A DNA stretch of 64,000 nucleotides from Glycomyces arizonensis DSM 44726 (GTDB taxonomy: Bacteria > Actinomycetota > Actinomycetes > Mycobacteriales > Micromonosporaceae). Positions within the stretch are counted from its first letter, which is position 1. Every line of letters begins with the position of its first letter. Under the pieces are notes generated by a model. It saw only the letters and a list, made by a program, of their open reading frames with translations. It was not told where the DNA came from and did not search any database. The position numbers were made by a program, and so were the translations under genes. The DNA lies in contig NZ_AXWO01000001.1 in the NCBI RefSeq assembly GCF_000482705.1, positions 248,001-312,000 on the forward strand. Reading direction: 5' to 3'. Shown piece after piece: positions 27,193 through 35,040 of this stretch.

Positions 27193-27240
27193 CCCCAACA
27201 CCTAGTGAGAGACGATACATCACACCACAAGATCTAGTGG
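27193..27240 (-). promoter_or_regulatory. Tandem NrdR boxes upstream of nrdR-nrdJ
   Basis: Box 2, CCACAAGATCTAGTGG (27225-27240), is a near-perfect palindrome of the NrdR-box type. Box 1, CCCCAACACCTAGTGA (27193-27208), matches it at 12 of 16 positions. The shared CTAGTG hexamers are 32 bp apart, three helical turns, which is the known spacing for NrdR pairs. They lie 105-150 bases upstream of the nrdR start codon. Confidence 0.78.
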
Positions 27241-27385
27241 CAATGGTAGCTCGATTTGGCACATATTCGAGCGAGGAGGGTCGCCGGATGCCGTTCAGCT
27301 CACCATATTCGAGGCGAACACCCGTGCGGGGAACGGGGAAAGACGATCACGCCCACATTCAGGCGACTGCGGCGACACGCCGAAG

Positions 27386-27401
27386 TCGCACGAATGTTTG
27401 A
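27386..27401 (+). promoter_or_regulatory. LexA (SOS) box before lexA
   Basis: TCGCACGAATGTTTGA matches the actinobacterial SOS consensus TCGAAC-N4-GTTCGA at 10 of 12 defined positions. It abuts a TTGACA hexamer 70 bases upstream of the lexA start, consistent with autorepression. Confidence 0.75.
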
Positions 27402-27471
27402 CTTGACACCGAGCCTGAGTTACATTGTCGGAATCAGACATACCGTCCCATTTGTCTTACAGGAGCTTCCT

Positions 27472-28128
27472 GTGGCTACCGAGACCACGACAGCCAGGGC
27501 GAAGACGCGCAAGCTGACTCGCCGGCAACAGCAAGTCCTCGAGTACATCGAGGAGTTCATCAACAACAAGGGGTATCCCCCCAGCGTCCGGGAGATCGGC
27601 GCGGAGGTCGGCCTGGCGTCGGCTTCGAGCGTCGCCTACCAGATGAAGCAGCTCGAACGCAAGGGATACCTGAACCGCCTGGCGGGGCGTCCGCGCGCCG
27701 TCGGCGTCAAGCAGTCGACGCCGGGGGGCGTGCAGACCTGCTCGCAGCACCCGCGTCCGCGCTATGTCCCGATGGTCGGCGAGATCGCCGCGGGGCAGCC
27801 GATCCTCGCCGAGGAGCGCGACTACGACGTCATGCCGCTGCCGGCGGAGTTCGTCGGCGAGGGCATCCACTTCCTGCTTCGGGTCAAAGGCGACTCGATG
27901 ATCGAAGCGGCCATCACCGACGGGGACTGGGTCGTGGTGCGTCAGCAGCCCGACGCGCTCAACGGCGAGATCGTGGCCGCCATGATCGATGGCGAGGCCA
28001 CCGTCAAGACGTGGAAGCGCAAGGGCGGCAAGCCGTGGCTGATGCCCGCCAACTCGCTGTACGACCCGATCGACGCCTCGGAGGCCGAGATCCTCGGCCG
28101 GGTCGTCGCCGTCCTCCGGAAGATCTGA
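27472..28128 (+). CDS. lexA: SOS-response repressor LexA
   Basis: 218-residue repressor that self-cleaves when RecA is activated by DNA damage. The winged helix-turn-helix is in residues 20-70 (PSVREIGAEVGLASASSVAYQ). The latent protease has the Ala107-Gly108 cleavage site (GEIAAGQP), catalytic Ser142 (KGDSM) and Lys179 (TVKTWKR). GTG 27472 was chosen because AGGAG lies six bases upstream; longer in-frame starts have no site. It diverges from nrdR, as in M. tuberculosis, and has its own SOS box. Confidence 0.97.
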   Translation: MATETTTARAKTRKLTRRQQQVLEYIEEFINNKGYPPSVREIGAEVGLASASSVAYQMKQLERKGYLNRLAGRPRAVGVKQSTPGGVQTCSQHPRPRYVPMVGEIAAGQPILAEERDYDVMPLPAEFVGEGIHFLLRVKGDSMIEAAITDGDWVVVRQQPDALNGEIVAAMIDGEATVKTWKRKGGKPWLMPANSLYDPIDASEAEILGRVVAVLRKI

Positions 28129-28136
28129 TCCGCCCC

Positions 28137-28153
28137 GCGGCCCGGTGGGCCGC
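28137..28153. terminator. Hairpin between converging lexA and the membrane-protein gene
   Basis: GCGGCCC-GGT-GGGCCGC, a perfect 7-bp stem with a three-base loop, in the 67-base gap between two converging genes. No T tract; modest confidence. Confidence 0.5.
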
Positions 28154-28195
28154 ACACCGATAGGCGCGCGGTCGCACCAGTGAGTGGGTGCGCCG

Positions 28196-29860
28196 TTAGC
28201 GCCGTCGTCCGTCGTCTTGCGGCGGGCCCCAATAGCCCTCGTCGGCCTCCCGCTCGTCTCCCCGCCCGCCGCCGGCCCCGTAGACCGTCCCGGGCGATTC
28301 GACATCGGGGGACTGCCCGCCCGCGCCGTAGACGCCGCCTTGGCGGGGGGTGCCGTAGGTGCCGCCCGCGGGCGGTGCCGGTTCGGCCGCGAAGGATTCG
28401 CCGGCGTTGTTGTAGATGCTGCCCTGTCCCGCGCCTTCGAAGGCCCCGTACTGGGGTTCGGAGCGGGCGCCGTACGCCGTGCCCGGCTGCTCGGCCTTGG
28501 GTTCGGCCGCGCCGTAGACGCTTCCGGCCGCCTCGGGCCTGGCGCCGCCGTAGACGTTGCCTCCCGCTTCGGCCCGTTTGGCGCCGTAGACGTTCCCGGC
28601 CGCCTCGGCTTTGGGAGCGCCGTAGACCGATCCGCCTTGGGCGATCTGGCCGACCTCGGCGTCGGGCTGGCCGGCCTCGAGTCCGATGTCGACCGGGTCG
28701 GGAGGGCCGCCCTTGAGGTCGCCGAAGGGCGATTCCTCGGCGGCGGCGGTCTCGGTGTCGTCGTCCTCTTCGGCGGCGGCGCGCTGGCGCCGTGATTTGC
28801 GGATGGCGAAGATGCCGCCGACCATCACGATGAAGCCGACGACGGCGATCGCGGCCAGGATCCTGACGATGTTGTCGAATCCGAGGTCGAGGATGAAGTC
28901 GACGATGCCGCCGCCGCTCTTCTCGCCGGCGGCCTGGTCGTCGGCGGCTTCGGCGGTGTCCTCGGTGGCAGGGGCCTCGGGGGCGGCCGGGGTGTACTTG
29001 TTGATCGAGGCGAAGGTGTCCTCGCTGTCCAGTTGCGAGAGCGTGATGAAGTTGCCCTCGGCGTCGTAGGTGATGTCCTGGGCGTCGCCTTCGTCGGCGA
29101 GGGGGGTGAGGGTGGGTTCGCCGCCGGTCAGCGCGCCGAGGACGTCGCCGCCTTCGACGGGCCATTCGTAGGCGGTGTCGGCGGTGCGGAGCACCACCTT
29201 CGTGGCGTCGGCGTTGAGGGCCGCGCCGGTGACCGAGCCGCCGTTCGCGAGGGTGACCGCTCCCGCCTTCTCCATGGGAGTGTCGTATTCGAGCATGTCG
29301 CCGGTCGGCTGGTACAGGTTCGCCTCGCCGTCGCCCGCGGTGATGAACACCGGCGTGTCGACGTCGGGGAGGATCAGGAACGCCGCGGTCTCCTCCGGGC
29401 CGTCGGGGAAGACGAACCGGTACATGACGTTGTTGGACAGGTTGCCCGGCTCGACCTGGTTGAGGGCGATGCTGTCGCGGTCGGTCGCCTCGCCGGTGTC
29501 GGCGACCCAGAGGTAGCCGTCGGTGTCGAGCGCCAGCGCCTCGGGGTCGCGCGGCTGGTGGTCGATGAAGACCTCGTCTTCGGTGCGGGGGTTGCAGTCG
29601 GCGCCGACGTGCTCGACGGACAGGGTCGGGTCCTGGTTCTCGCCGTTGACGACGACCCACCAGCCGTCGTCGCCCGCGGTGGTGATGCCGGAGGCGCCGC
29701 GCAGTCGGTAGTCGTGCAGGCCGCAGAGCTGCTCCGGGCCGGTCGCCTCTTCATTGTCTTGGGCATATGCCGGAGACGCGGCCGTCGCCAGGAGGGCACC
29801 TGCCGCCCCGGCGACGAGTCGCGTTGTCCAGGCAGGACGGATCCCACGGCGCTCTCGCAT
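28196..29860 (-). CDS. Secreted beta-propeller-like, single-pass membrane protein with VYGA repeat tail
   Basis: 554-residue protein of unknown function. A signal peptide (residues 1-34, cleavage after SPAYA) leads to an extracytoplasmic domain of about 260 residues with repeated WVADTG / WVVVNG / ITYDAEGN strands, suggesting a beta-propeller. A Thr/Ala/Glu linker precedes one membrane helix (about 312-335) and a basic stop-transfer. The cytoplasmic tail has at least eight G-x-VYGA units. The start is set by TGATG coupling: the hflX stop codon overlaps this ATG by one base. It resembles nothing I can name. Confidence 0.75.
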   Translation of the reverse strand: MRERRGIRPAWTTRLVAGAAGALLATAASPAYAQDNEEATGPEQLCGLHDYRLRGASGITTAGDDGWWVVVNGENQDPTLSVEHVGADCNPRTEDEVFIDHQPRDPEALALDTDGYLWVADTGEATDRDSIALNQVEPGNLSNNVMYRFVFPDGPEETAAFLILPDVDTPVFITAGDGEANLYQPTGDMLEYDTPMEKAGAVTLANGGSVTGAALNADATKVVLRTADTAYEWPVEGGDVLGALTGGEPTLTPLADEGDAQDITYDAEGNFITLSQLDSEDTFASINKYTPAAPEAPATEDTAEAADDQAAGEKSGGGIVDFILDLGFDNIVRILAAIAVVGFIVMVGGIFAIRKSRRQRAAAEEDDDTETAAAEESPFGDLKGGPPDPVDIGLEAGQPDAEVGQIAQGGSVYGAPKAEAAGNVYGAKRAEAGGNVYGGARPEAAGSVYGAAEPKAEQPGTAYGARSEPQYGAFEGAGQGSIYNNAGESFAAEPAPPAGGTYGTPRQGGVYGAGGQSPDVESPGTVYGAGGGRGDEREADEGYWGPPQDDGRRR

Positions 29861-31359
29861 CAGGCAAGTGTTCCAGAACACGCCTGCACGATAGCGGGAC
29901 CCCGGTGAGACATGTTCAAGGCCACGGGAGATAAGTCCGATTCAAGGACGAAAGGCCGCAATTCCCCTGCGAGTGCGGGGTCGACGCGGACGTCCATCAC
30001 CGTCCCGTCACCGCGGTGCTCGGTGGAGAGGACCTCGCCGCGCGAGCGCACGCGCGAGACCAGGTCGCCGCGGACGTACGGCACGCAGACCCGCAGCGTC
30101 ACGTCCGGCTGCGGCAGGGCCCGCTCGATCGCGTCGCGCAGCTTGTCGACGCCTTCGCCGGTGCGGGCGGAGACGAACACCGCGTCGGGCCAGTCGGACC
30201 GCAGCTGGAGCAGGCGGTCGGGGTCGACCGCGTCGACCTTGTTGACCACGAGCAGTTCGGGGACGTCCTCGGCGCCGACCTCGGCGAGCACCTCGCGGAC
30301 CGCGTCGGCCTGGCCGACGGGGTCGGGGTGCGAGCCGTCGACGACGTGCACGACGAGGTCGGACTCGGCGACCTCTTCGAGGGTCGAGCGGAACGCCTCG
30401 ACGAGCTGGTGCGGCAGGTGGCGGACGAAGCCGACGGTGTCGGAGACGGTGTACTCGCGGCCTTCGGCGGTGCGCGAGCGCCTCGTGGAGGTGTCGAGCG
30501 TGGCGAACAGGGCGTCCTGGACGAGGATGCCCGCGCCGGTGAGGGCGTTGAGCAGGCTCGACTTGCCGGCGTTGGTGTAGCCGGCGATGACGGCGCCCGG
30601 GACGCGGTTGCGGGTGCGCGAGTCGCGCTTGGTCTCGCGGGTGACGGTGAGCTTGGCCAGTTCGCGGCGGAGCTTGGCGACCTTGGCGCGGATGCGGCGG
30701 CGGTCGGTCTCGAGCTTGGTCTCGCCGGGTCCGCGGAGGCCGACGCCGCCGTTGGATCCGGCGCGGCCGCCGGCCTGGCGGCTCATGGCCTCGCCCCAGC
30801 CGCGCAGGCGCGGCAGGAGGTACTGGAGCTGGGCGAGTTCGACCTGGGCCTTGCCCTCGGCGCTCTTGGCGTGCTGGGCGAAGATGTCGAGGATCAGGGC
30901 GGTGCGGTCGATGACCTTGACGTTGACGGCCTTCTCCAGGGCGATCAGCTGGCCGGGCGAGAGCTCGCCGTCGCAGATGACGGTGTCGGCGCCGAGCGCC
31001 TCGACGACGTCCTTGACCTCGCGGACCTTGCCGGAGCCGATGAACGTGCCGGGGTCGGGCTTGGAGCGGCGCTGGATGAGGCCGTCGACGACGACGGATC
31101 CGGCGGTTTCGGCCAGGGCGGCCAGTTCGTTCAGGGAGTTCTCGGCGTCTTCGGCGGTGCCCTCGGTCCAGACGCCGACGAGGACGACCTGCTCGAGGCG
31201 CAGGCGCCGGTATTCGGCGTCGCTGACGTCGGCGAGTTCGGTGGAGGCCAGACCGGAGACGCGTCGCAGCGCCTGGCGCGCCTCCAGGTCCAGTTCCCCG
31301 GTGGACGGGGTCTCCGTGGTGTTCGCGGAAGATTGTTCGTTCAAGTTCTGATACTCCAT
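29860..31359 (-). CDS. hflX: Ribosome-associated GTPase HflX
   Basis: 499-residue GTPase that splits and rescues stalled ribosomes under stress. The N-terminal HflX domain has DPGTFIGSGKVREV and DGELSPGQL; a helical linker (GGRAGSNGGVGLRGPGE) precedes the G domain with P-loop GYTNAGKSS, DTVGFVRHLP and NKVD. Length is typical. ATG 31359 has GAGG eight bases upstream; ATG 31365 is an alternative two codons longer. About 30 residues at the C-terminus go beyond the usual end. Its stop overlaps the start of a membrane-protein gene. Confidence 0.93.
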   Translation of the reverse strand: MEYQNLNEQSSANTTETPSTGELDLEARQALRRVSGLASTELADVSDAEYRRLRLEQVVLVGVWTEGTAEDAENSLNELAALAETAGSVVVDGLIQRRSKPDPGTFIGSGKVREVKDVVEALGADTVICDGELSPGQLIALEKAVNVKVIDRTALILDIFAQHAKSAEGKAQVELAQLQYLLPRLRGWGEAMSRQAGGRAGSNGGVGLRGPGETKLETDRRRIRAKVAKLRRELAKLTVTRETKRDSRTRNRVPGAVIAGYTNAGKSSLLNALTGAGILVQDALFATLDTSTRRSRTAEGREYTVSDTVGFVRHLPHQLVEAFRSTLEEVAESDLVVHVVDGSHPDPVGQADAVREVLAEVGAEDVPELLVVNKVDAVDPDRLLQLRSDWPDAVFVSARTGEGVDKLRDAIERALPQPDVTLRVCVPYVRGDLVSRVRSRGEVLSTEHRGDGTVMDVRVDPALAGELRPFVLESDLSPVALNMSHRGPAIVQACSGTLA

Positions 31360-31383
31360 CTGCATCGCCTCAAGCTTGACACG

Positions 31384-31408
31384 TATTCGCGTCGATACGA
31401 AGCGAATA
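31384..31408. promoter_or_regulatory. Palindrome in the hflX / malic-enzyme divergent region
   Basis: TATTCGC / GCGAATA (31384-31390 and 31402-31408) with an 11-base spacer, 20-45 bases upstream of hflX. It could be a regulator site. Apart from this, the 300-base region holds a GC-rich stretch and the AAGGAG for the malic enzyme, and no gene. Confidence 0.4.
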
Positions 31409-31665
31409 TTCGGTGCCGCGCTCGCCCTTTGTCCGGTGTGGGCGGGGACACGCCCGATCGGGCGGGGGCGGCGGTGGGGCTGTGTCCGGGGTCGCCCGGG
31501 GCGGGAGGCGCGCGGGCGGCGGTCACGGCCGGGGCGGGCGCGCGGGCGGCCCCGGGAGAAACGGTGGCAGAATTGCCGTACCCGGGTGCTGCGCCCACGA
31601 CGTGGCGTTTCGGCCTCGCGGTGCTCGTTTTCCAGTTCACAGCGTGGTGACTATCAAGGAGTGGC

Positions 31666-33054
31666 ATGACTTCTGCGCGACTGACCAGCGCCGGTTTCTC
31701 GATCACGGTCCGGTTGGCGCTCTCGGCCGATCCCGGCGCGGCCGGGCGGCTGGCCACCGTCGTAGGGCAGGCGGGGGCCATCGTCACCGCGCTCGACGTG
31801 GTCTCCTCTGACAGCAGGCGCATGGTCGTGGACCTCACGTGCGACACCTCCGACGCCGCGCACGCCGAGCAGGTGACCCAGATCCTCGGGGCGATGCCGG
31901 ACTTCGACGTCAAGAAGGTCTCGGACCGGACGTTCCTGATGCACTTGGGCGGCAAGATCGAGGTGCAGCCGAAGGTGCCGCTGAAGAACCGCGACGACCT
32001 GTCGATGGCGTACACGCCGGGCGTGGCGCGGGTGTGCATGGCGATCGCCGAGAACCCCGACGACGCGCGGCGCCTGACGATCAAGCGCAACACGGTCGCG
32101 GTGGTCTCGGACGGCTCGGCGGTGCTGGGACTGGGCAACATCGGCCCCGAGGCGGCGATGCCGGTCATGGAGGGCAAGGCGGCCCTGTTCAAGAAGTTCG
32201 CGGGGGTGGACGCGTGGCCGGTGTGCCTGGACACGCAGGACACCGACGAGATCGTGGACATCGTGACGGCGCTGGCGCCGACGTACGGGGGCATCAACCT
32301 GGAGGACATCGCCGCGCCGCGCTGCTTCGAGATCGAGGCGCGCCTGCGCGAGAAGCTCGACATCCCGGTGTTCCACGACGACCAGCACGGGACGGCGATC
32401 GTGGTGCTCGCGGCGCTGACGAACGCGCTCCGCGTGGTCGGCAAGGACTTCGCGGACGTGCGGGCGACGGTCGTGGGCTGCGGCGCGGCCGGGACGGCGA
32501 TCATGCGGCTGCTGGCGAAGGCGGGGATCGGCGACATCGTGCCGGTGGACCGGGACGGGGCGCTGCACCGGGAGCTGGAGACCGACAACGAGACGTGGAA
32601 GTGGCTGGCCGAGAACTTCAACAAGGACGGCTACGCCGGGGACCTGTCGGGCGCGGTCGAGGGCTCGGACGTGTTCATCGGGGTGAGCGCGCCGAACATT
32701 CTCAAGGGCTCGGACGTGGCGAAGATGGCGAAGGACCCGATCGTGTTCGCGCTGGCCAACCCGGACCCGGAGATCAGCCCGACCGAGGCGGCGCGCTATG
32801 CGGCGATCGTGGCGACGGGCCGGTCGGACCAGCCGAACCAGATCAACAACGTGCTGGCGTTCCCGGGGGTGTTCCGGGGGCTGCTGGACGCCCAGGCGCG
32901 CGGGTGGAACGACGAGGCCGCGCTGGCGGCGGCGATGGCGATCGCCGACAGCGTCGGCGAGGAGCAGGTGAACGCGACGTACATCGTGCCGAGCGTGTTC
33001 GACCCGCACGTGGCCCCGGCGGTGGCGGCCGCCGTCAAGGAGGTCATGCGTTAG
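31666..33054 (+). CDS. NAD(P)-dependent malic enzyme with N-terminal ACT domain
   Basis: 462-residue enzyme that decarboxylates malate to pyruvate, feeding or draining the TCA cycle. Residues 10-85 form an ACT domain (FSITVRLALSADPGAAGR), a ligand-sensing module. The catalytic part has AYTPGVARVC, NTVAVVSDGSAVLGLGNIG, FHDDQHGTAIV and the NAD site VVGCGAAGTAI. ATG 31666 has AAGGAG upstream. The stop codon overlaps the dapF stop on the other strand by four bases. NAD versus NADP preference cannot be told. Confidence 0.93.
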   Translation: MTSARLTSAGFSITVRLALSADPGAAGRLATVVGQAGAIVTALDVVSSDSRRMVVDLTCDTSDAAHAEQVTQILGAMPDFDVKKVSDRTFLMHLGGKIEVQPKVPLKNRDDLSMAYTPGVARVCMAIAENPDDARRLTIKRNTVAVVSDGSAVLGLGNIGPEAAMPVMEGKAALFKKFAGVDAWPVCLDTQDTDEIVDIVTALAPTYGGINLEDIAAPRCFEIEARLREKLDIPVFHDDQHGTAIVVLAALTNALRVVGKDFADVRATVVGCGAAGTAIMRLLAKAGIGDIVPVDRDGALHRELETDNETWKWLAENFNKDGYAGDLSGAVEGSDVFIGVSAPNILKGSDVAKMAKDPIVFALANPDPEISPTEAARYAAIVATGRSDQPNQINNVLAFPGVFRGLLDAQARGWNDEAALAAAMAIADSVGEEQVNATYIVPSVFDPHVAPAVAAAVKEVMR

Positions 33055-33860
33055 AGGCGGGCGGTGCCTTCGGCGACGATGGCGGCGGGCCCGGCGAGGT
33101 GGATCGTCTCGTCCGCGACGGTGACCGTGAGGGTCCCGCCGGGGACGTCGACCTCGCAGGTGCCGGTGTCGCTCCCGGCGCGGCGCAGCGCGACGGCGGC
33201 GACGGCGCAGGCGCCGGTGCCGCAGGAGAAGGTCTCGCCGACGCCGCGCTCGTGGACGCGCATGCGGACGTGGGGGGCGGTGCCGACGACGAATTCGACG
33301 TTGACGCCGTCGGGGAAGACCGCGGGGTCGAAGCGCGGCTGCCGGTGCAGGTCGAGCGCGTCGAGCTCGTCGGTCTCGCCGAGGTGGCAGACCAGGTGCG
33401 GGTTGCCCATGGAGACGGCCTGACCGGGCCACTCGAAGCCTTCGAGGCCGGCCTGTGAGGTGGGGCCGAACGTCGCCGGGCCCATGTCGACGCTGAACTG
33501 GTCGCCTTCGAGGCGCACGTGCTTGACGCCGCCGCGGGTGGCCACGGGGATCTCGGGCCCGTCGGCGAGGCCCTGTTCGAGCAGGTAGCGGGCGAACACG
33601 CGGACGCCGTTGCCGCACATCTCGGCGATCGAGCCGTCGGCGTTGCGGTAGTCCATGAACCACTTGGTCCCGGGTTCGGACGACGGCGCGACGCGCAGGA
33701 GGCCGTCGCCGCCGATGCCGAAGCGGCGGTCGCACAGCGCGGCCACGTCGGCGGGCGCGAGCGGGCGTTCGTCGGCCAGGTCGGGGACGATGACGAAGTC
33801 GTTGCCGGTGCCGTGCCCCTTGGCGAAGTGGATCGTGGTCACACGCCAATTGTGCCGCAT
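33051..33860 (-). CDS. dapF: Diaminopimelate epimerase
   Basis: 269-residue enzyme converting LL- to meso-diaminopimelate for peptidoglycan and lysine. Catalytic Cys pair: AEMCGNGVR near residue 90 and FSCGTGACA near 220, plus the substrate motif GHGTGNDF at the N-terminus. Length is normal. ATG 33860 has GGAG two bases upstream, tight but usable; a GTG at 33842 would match the shorter family N-terminus and is equally possible. It follows hflX in the M. tuberculosis order and here is convergent with the malic enzyme. Confidence 0.95.
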   Translation of the reverse strand: MRHNWRVTTIHFAKGHGTGNDFVIVPDLADERPLAPADVAALCDRRFGIGGDGLLRVAPSSEPGTKWFMDYRNADGSIAEMCGNGVRVFARYLLEQGLADGPEIPVATRGGVKHVRLEGDQFSVDMGPATFGPTSQAGLEGFEWPGQAVSMGNPHLVCHLGETDELDALDLHRQPRFDPAVFPDGVNVEFVVGTAPHVRMRVHERGVGETFSCGTGACAVAAVALRRAGSDTGTCEVDVPGGTLTVTVADETIHLAGPAAIVAEGTARL

Positions 33861-33882
33861 GGCTCCGAGATAGCCTTGTCCC

Positions 33883-34935
33883 GTGACTGATACGACCGAC
33901 GCCGGACCCCTCGACGATCTGAAGCCGAAGTTCCCCAACGGGGTGTGGACGACGCGCGCGAACGCGCGGCTCCAGGACGCGCTCATCGAAGGCACCGGGC
34001 TCGGGAACCTCCACGCCGCCGTCGGCTGGGCCGCGAGGATGCAGGCCACCGACGCGCCGGAGCCGTTCACGTCGCCGAGGATGCTGCTGTTCGCGGGCGA
34101 GTACCCGGAGGACTGGGACGCGGGCGACGCGTCGCCGCTGGCCGACCAGGTGCTGGCGGTGCAGCGCGGCGAGGGGCTGATCGGCGCCGAGGTGACGCGG
34201 GCCGGGATCCCGGTCGAGGTCATCGAGACGGGCGCGAGCGGCGGCGGCGAGGGCCCCCTGCTGGACGAGTCGGCGCTGGAGGAGGCGCTGGCGCTGGGCC
34301 GCGAGACGGCCGACCGGGCGGTCGACGGCGGTGCGGACCTCCTGCTCATCGCCGGGCTCGGGGCGGGGGCGGCGACGGCCGCGGTGGCGGTCTGCTCGTT
34401 CGTCGCCAAGGAGGACATCACGGCGTACATGCCGCAGCTGCACGCGCCGGGCGGCCTGGTCGACGACTCGTCGTGGATGCGGCGCGTCGCGGCGCTGCGC
34501 GACCACCTGGCGTTCAACCACGGTTTCAAGCGCAAGCCCGCCTCGCTCGTCTCGCGCCTGGGCGGCGCCGAGGTCGGGGCGATGGCCGGGGCGATCCTGA
34601 CCGCGGCGACGCGGTCGACGCCGATGCTGCTGGACGGCCCGGCCGCCGTGGCGGCGATGACGCTCGCGCGCGACTACGGCCTGGCGTCGCCGAAGTGGTG
34701 CTACATGCCGAACCGCTCGCCGCACCCGGTGGTGGCGAAGCTGGCCAAGCAGGGCGGCCTGGCCGACGACGTCGGTCTGGGGCTCGGCTTGGGCGACGGC
34801 GCGGGCCTGGTGCTCGGCTGGGAGCTGCTCCAGCAGTCCCTGCGGTTGTCGGCGGCCCTGCCGCTGGCCGCCGAGGAGGCCGGGGACGCGCCGCAGAGCG
34901 ATGCGGACAACGTCGTCGAGAACGAGTCCGAATAG
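33883..34935 (+). CDS. Divergent CobT-like phosphoribosyltransferase
   Basis: 350-residue protein of the nicotinate-nucleotide:dimethylbenzimidazole phosphoribosyltransferase superfamily. The core LGGAEVGAMAGAILTAATRS...LLDG, PHPVVAKLAKQGGL and LGLGDGAGLVLG fit CobT. Two departures: the conserved DHG near the N-terminus is replaced by LFAGEYP, and the LGEG motif with the catalytic Glu reads LGDG. It may be a paralogue with altered chemistry. The GTG is likely leaderless, with TAGCCT seven bases before it. Cobalamin is needed by NrdJ in this genome, but no other cob gene is adjacent. Confidence 0.7.
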   Translation: MTDTTDAGPLDDLKPKFPNGVWTTRANARLQDALIEGTGLGNLHAAVGWAARMQATDAPEPFTSPRMLLFAGEYPEDWDAGDASPLADQVLAVQRGEGLIGAEVTRAGIPVEVIETGASGGGEGPLLDESALEEALALGRETADRAVDGGADLLLIAGLGAGAATAAVAVCSFVAKEDITAYMPQLHAPGGLVDDSSWMRRVAALRDHLAFNHGFKRKPASLVSRLGGAEVGAMAGAILTAATRSTPMLLDGPAAVAAMTLARDYGLASPKWCYMPNRSPHPVVAKLAKQGGLADDVGLGLGLGDGAGLVLGWELLQQSLRLSAALPLAAEEAGDAPQSDADNVVENESE

Positions 34936-34987
34936 CGCGGCCCCCGAGCGGGGCCGTCGACGGCGCTCGCAGCGAAGCATGCGAATA

Positions 34988-35017
34988 GAGGGCCCCGCCG
35001 CGCTCGGCGGGGCCCTC
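34988..35017. terminator. Terminator between CobT-like gene and beta-mannosidase
   Basis: Perfect 13-bp stem GAGGGCCCCGCCG / CGGCGGGGCCCTC, loop CGCT, followed by CCTTTCC. It lies between two converging genes and marks the left edge of the mannan locus. Confidence 0.85.
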
Positions 35018-35040
35018 CCTTTCCCTCGGACTGCGACGTC

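Larger units (their letters stand above)
27089..27471. other. Divergent nrdR / lexA control region
   Basis: 383 bases without a gene. The nrdR side carries the tandem NrdR boxes; the lexA side carries an SOS box, a TTGACA hexamer (27403-27408) and an AGGAG ribosome-binding site (27461-27465). A second, weaker SOS-like match, CGAACACCCGTGCGG, lies at about 27315-27330. Confidence 0.6.
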
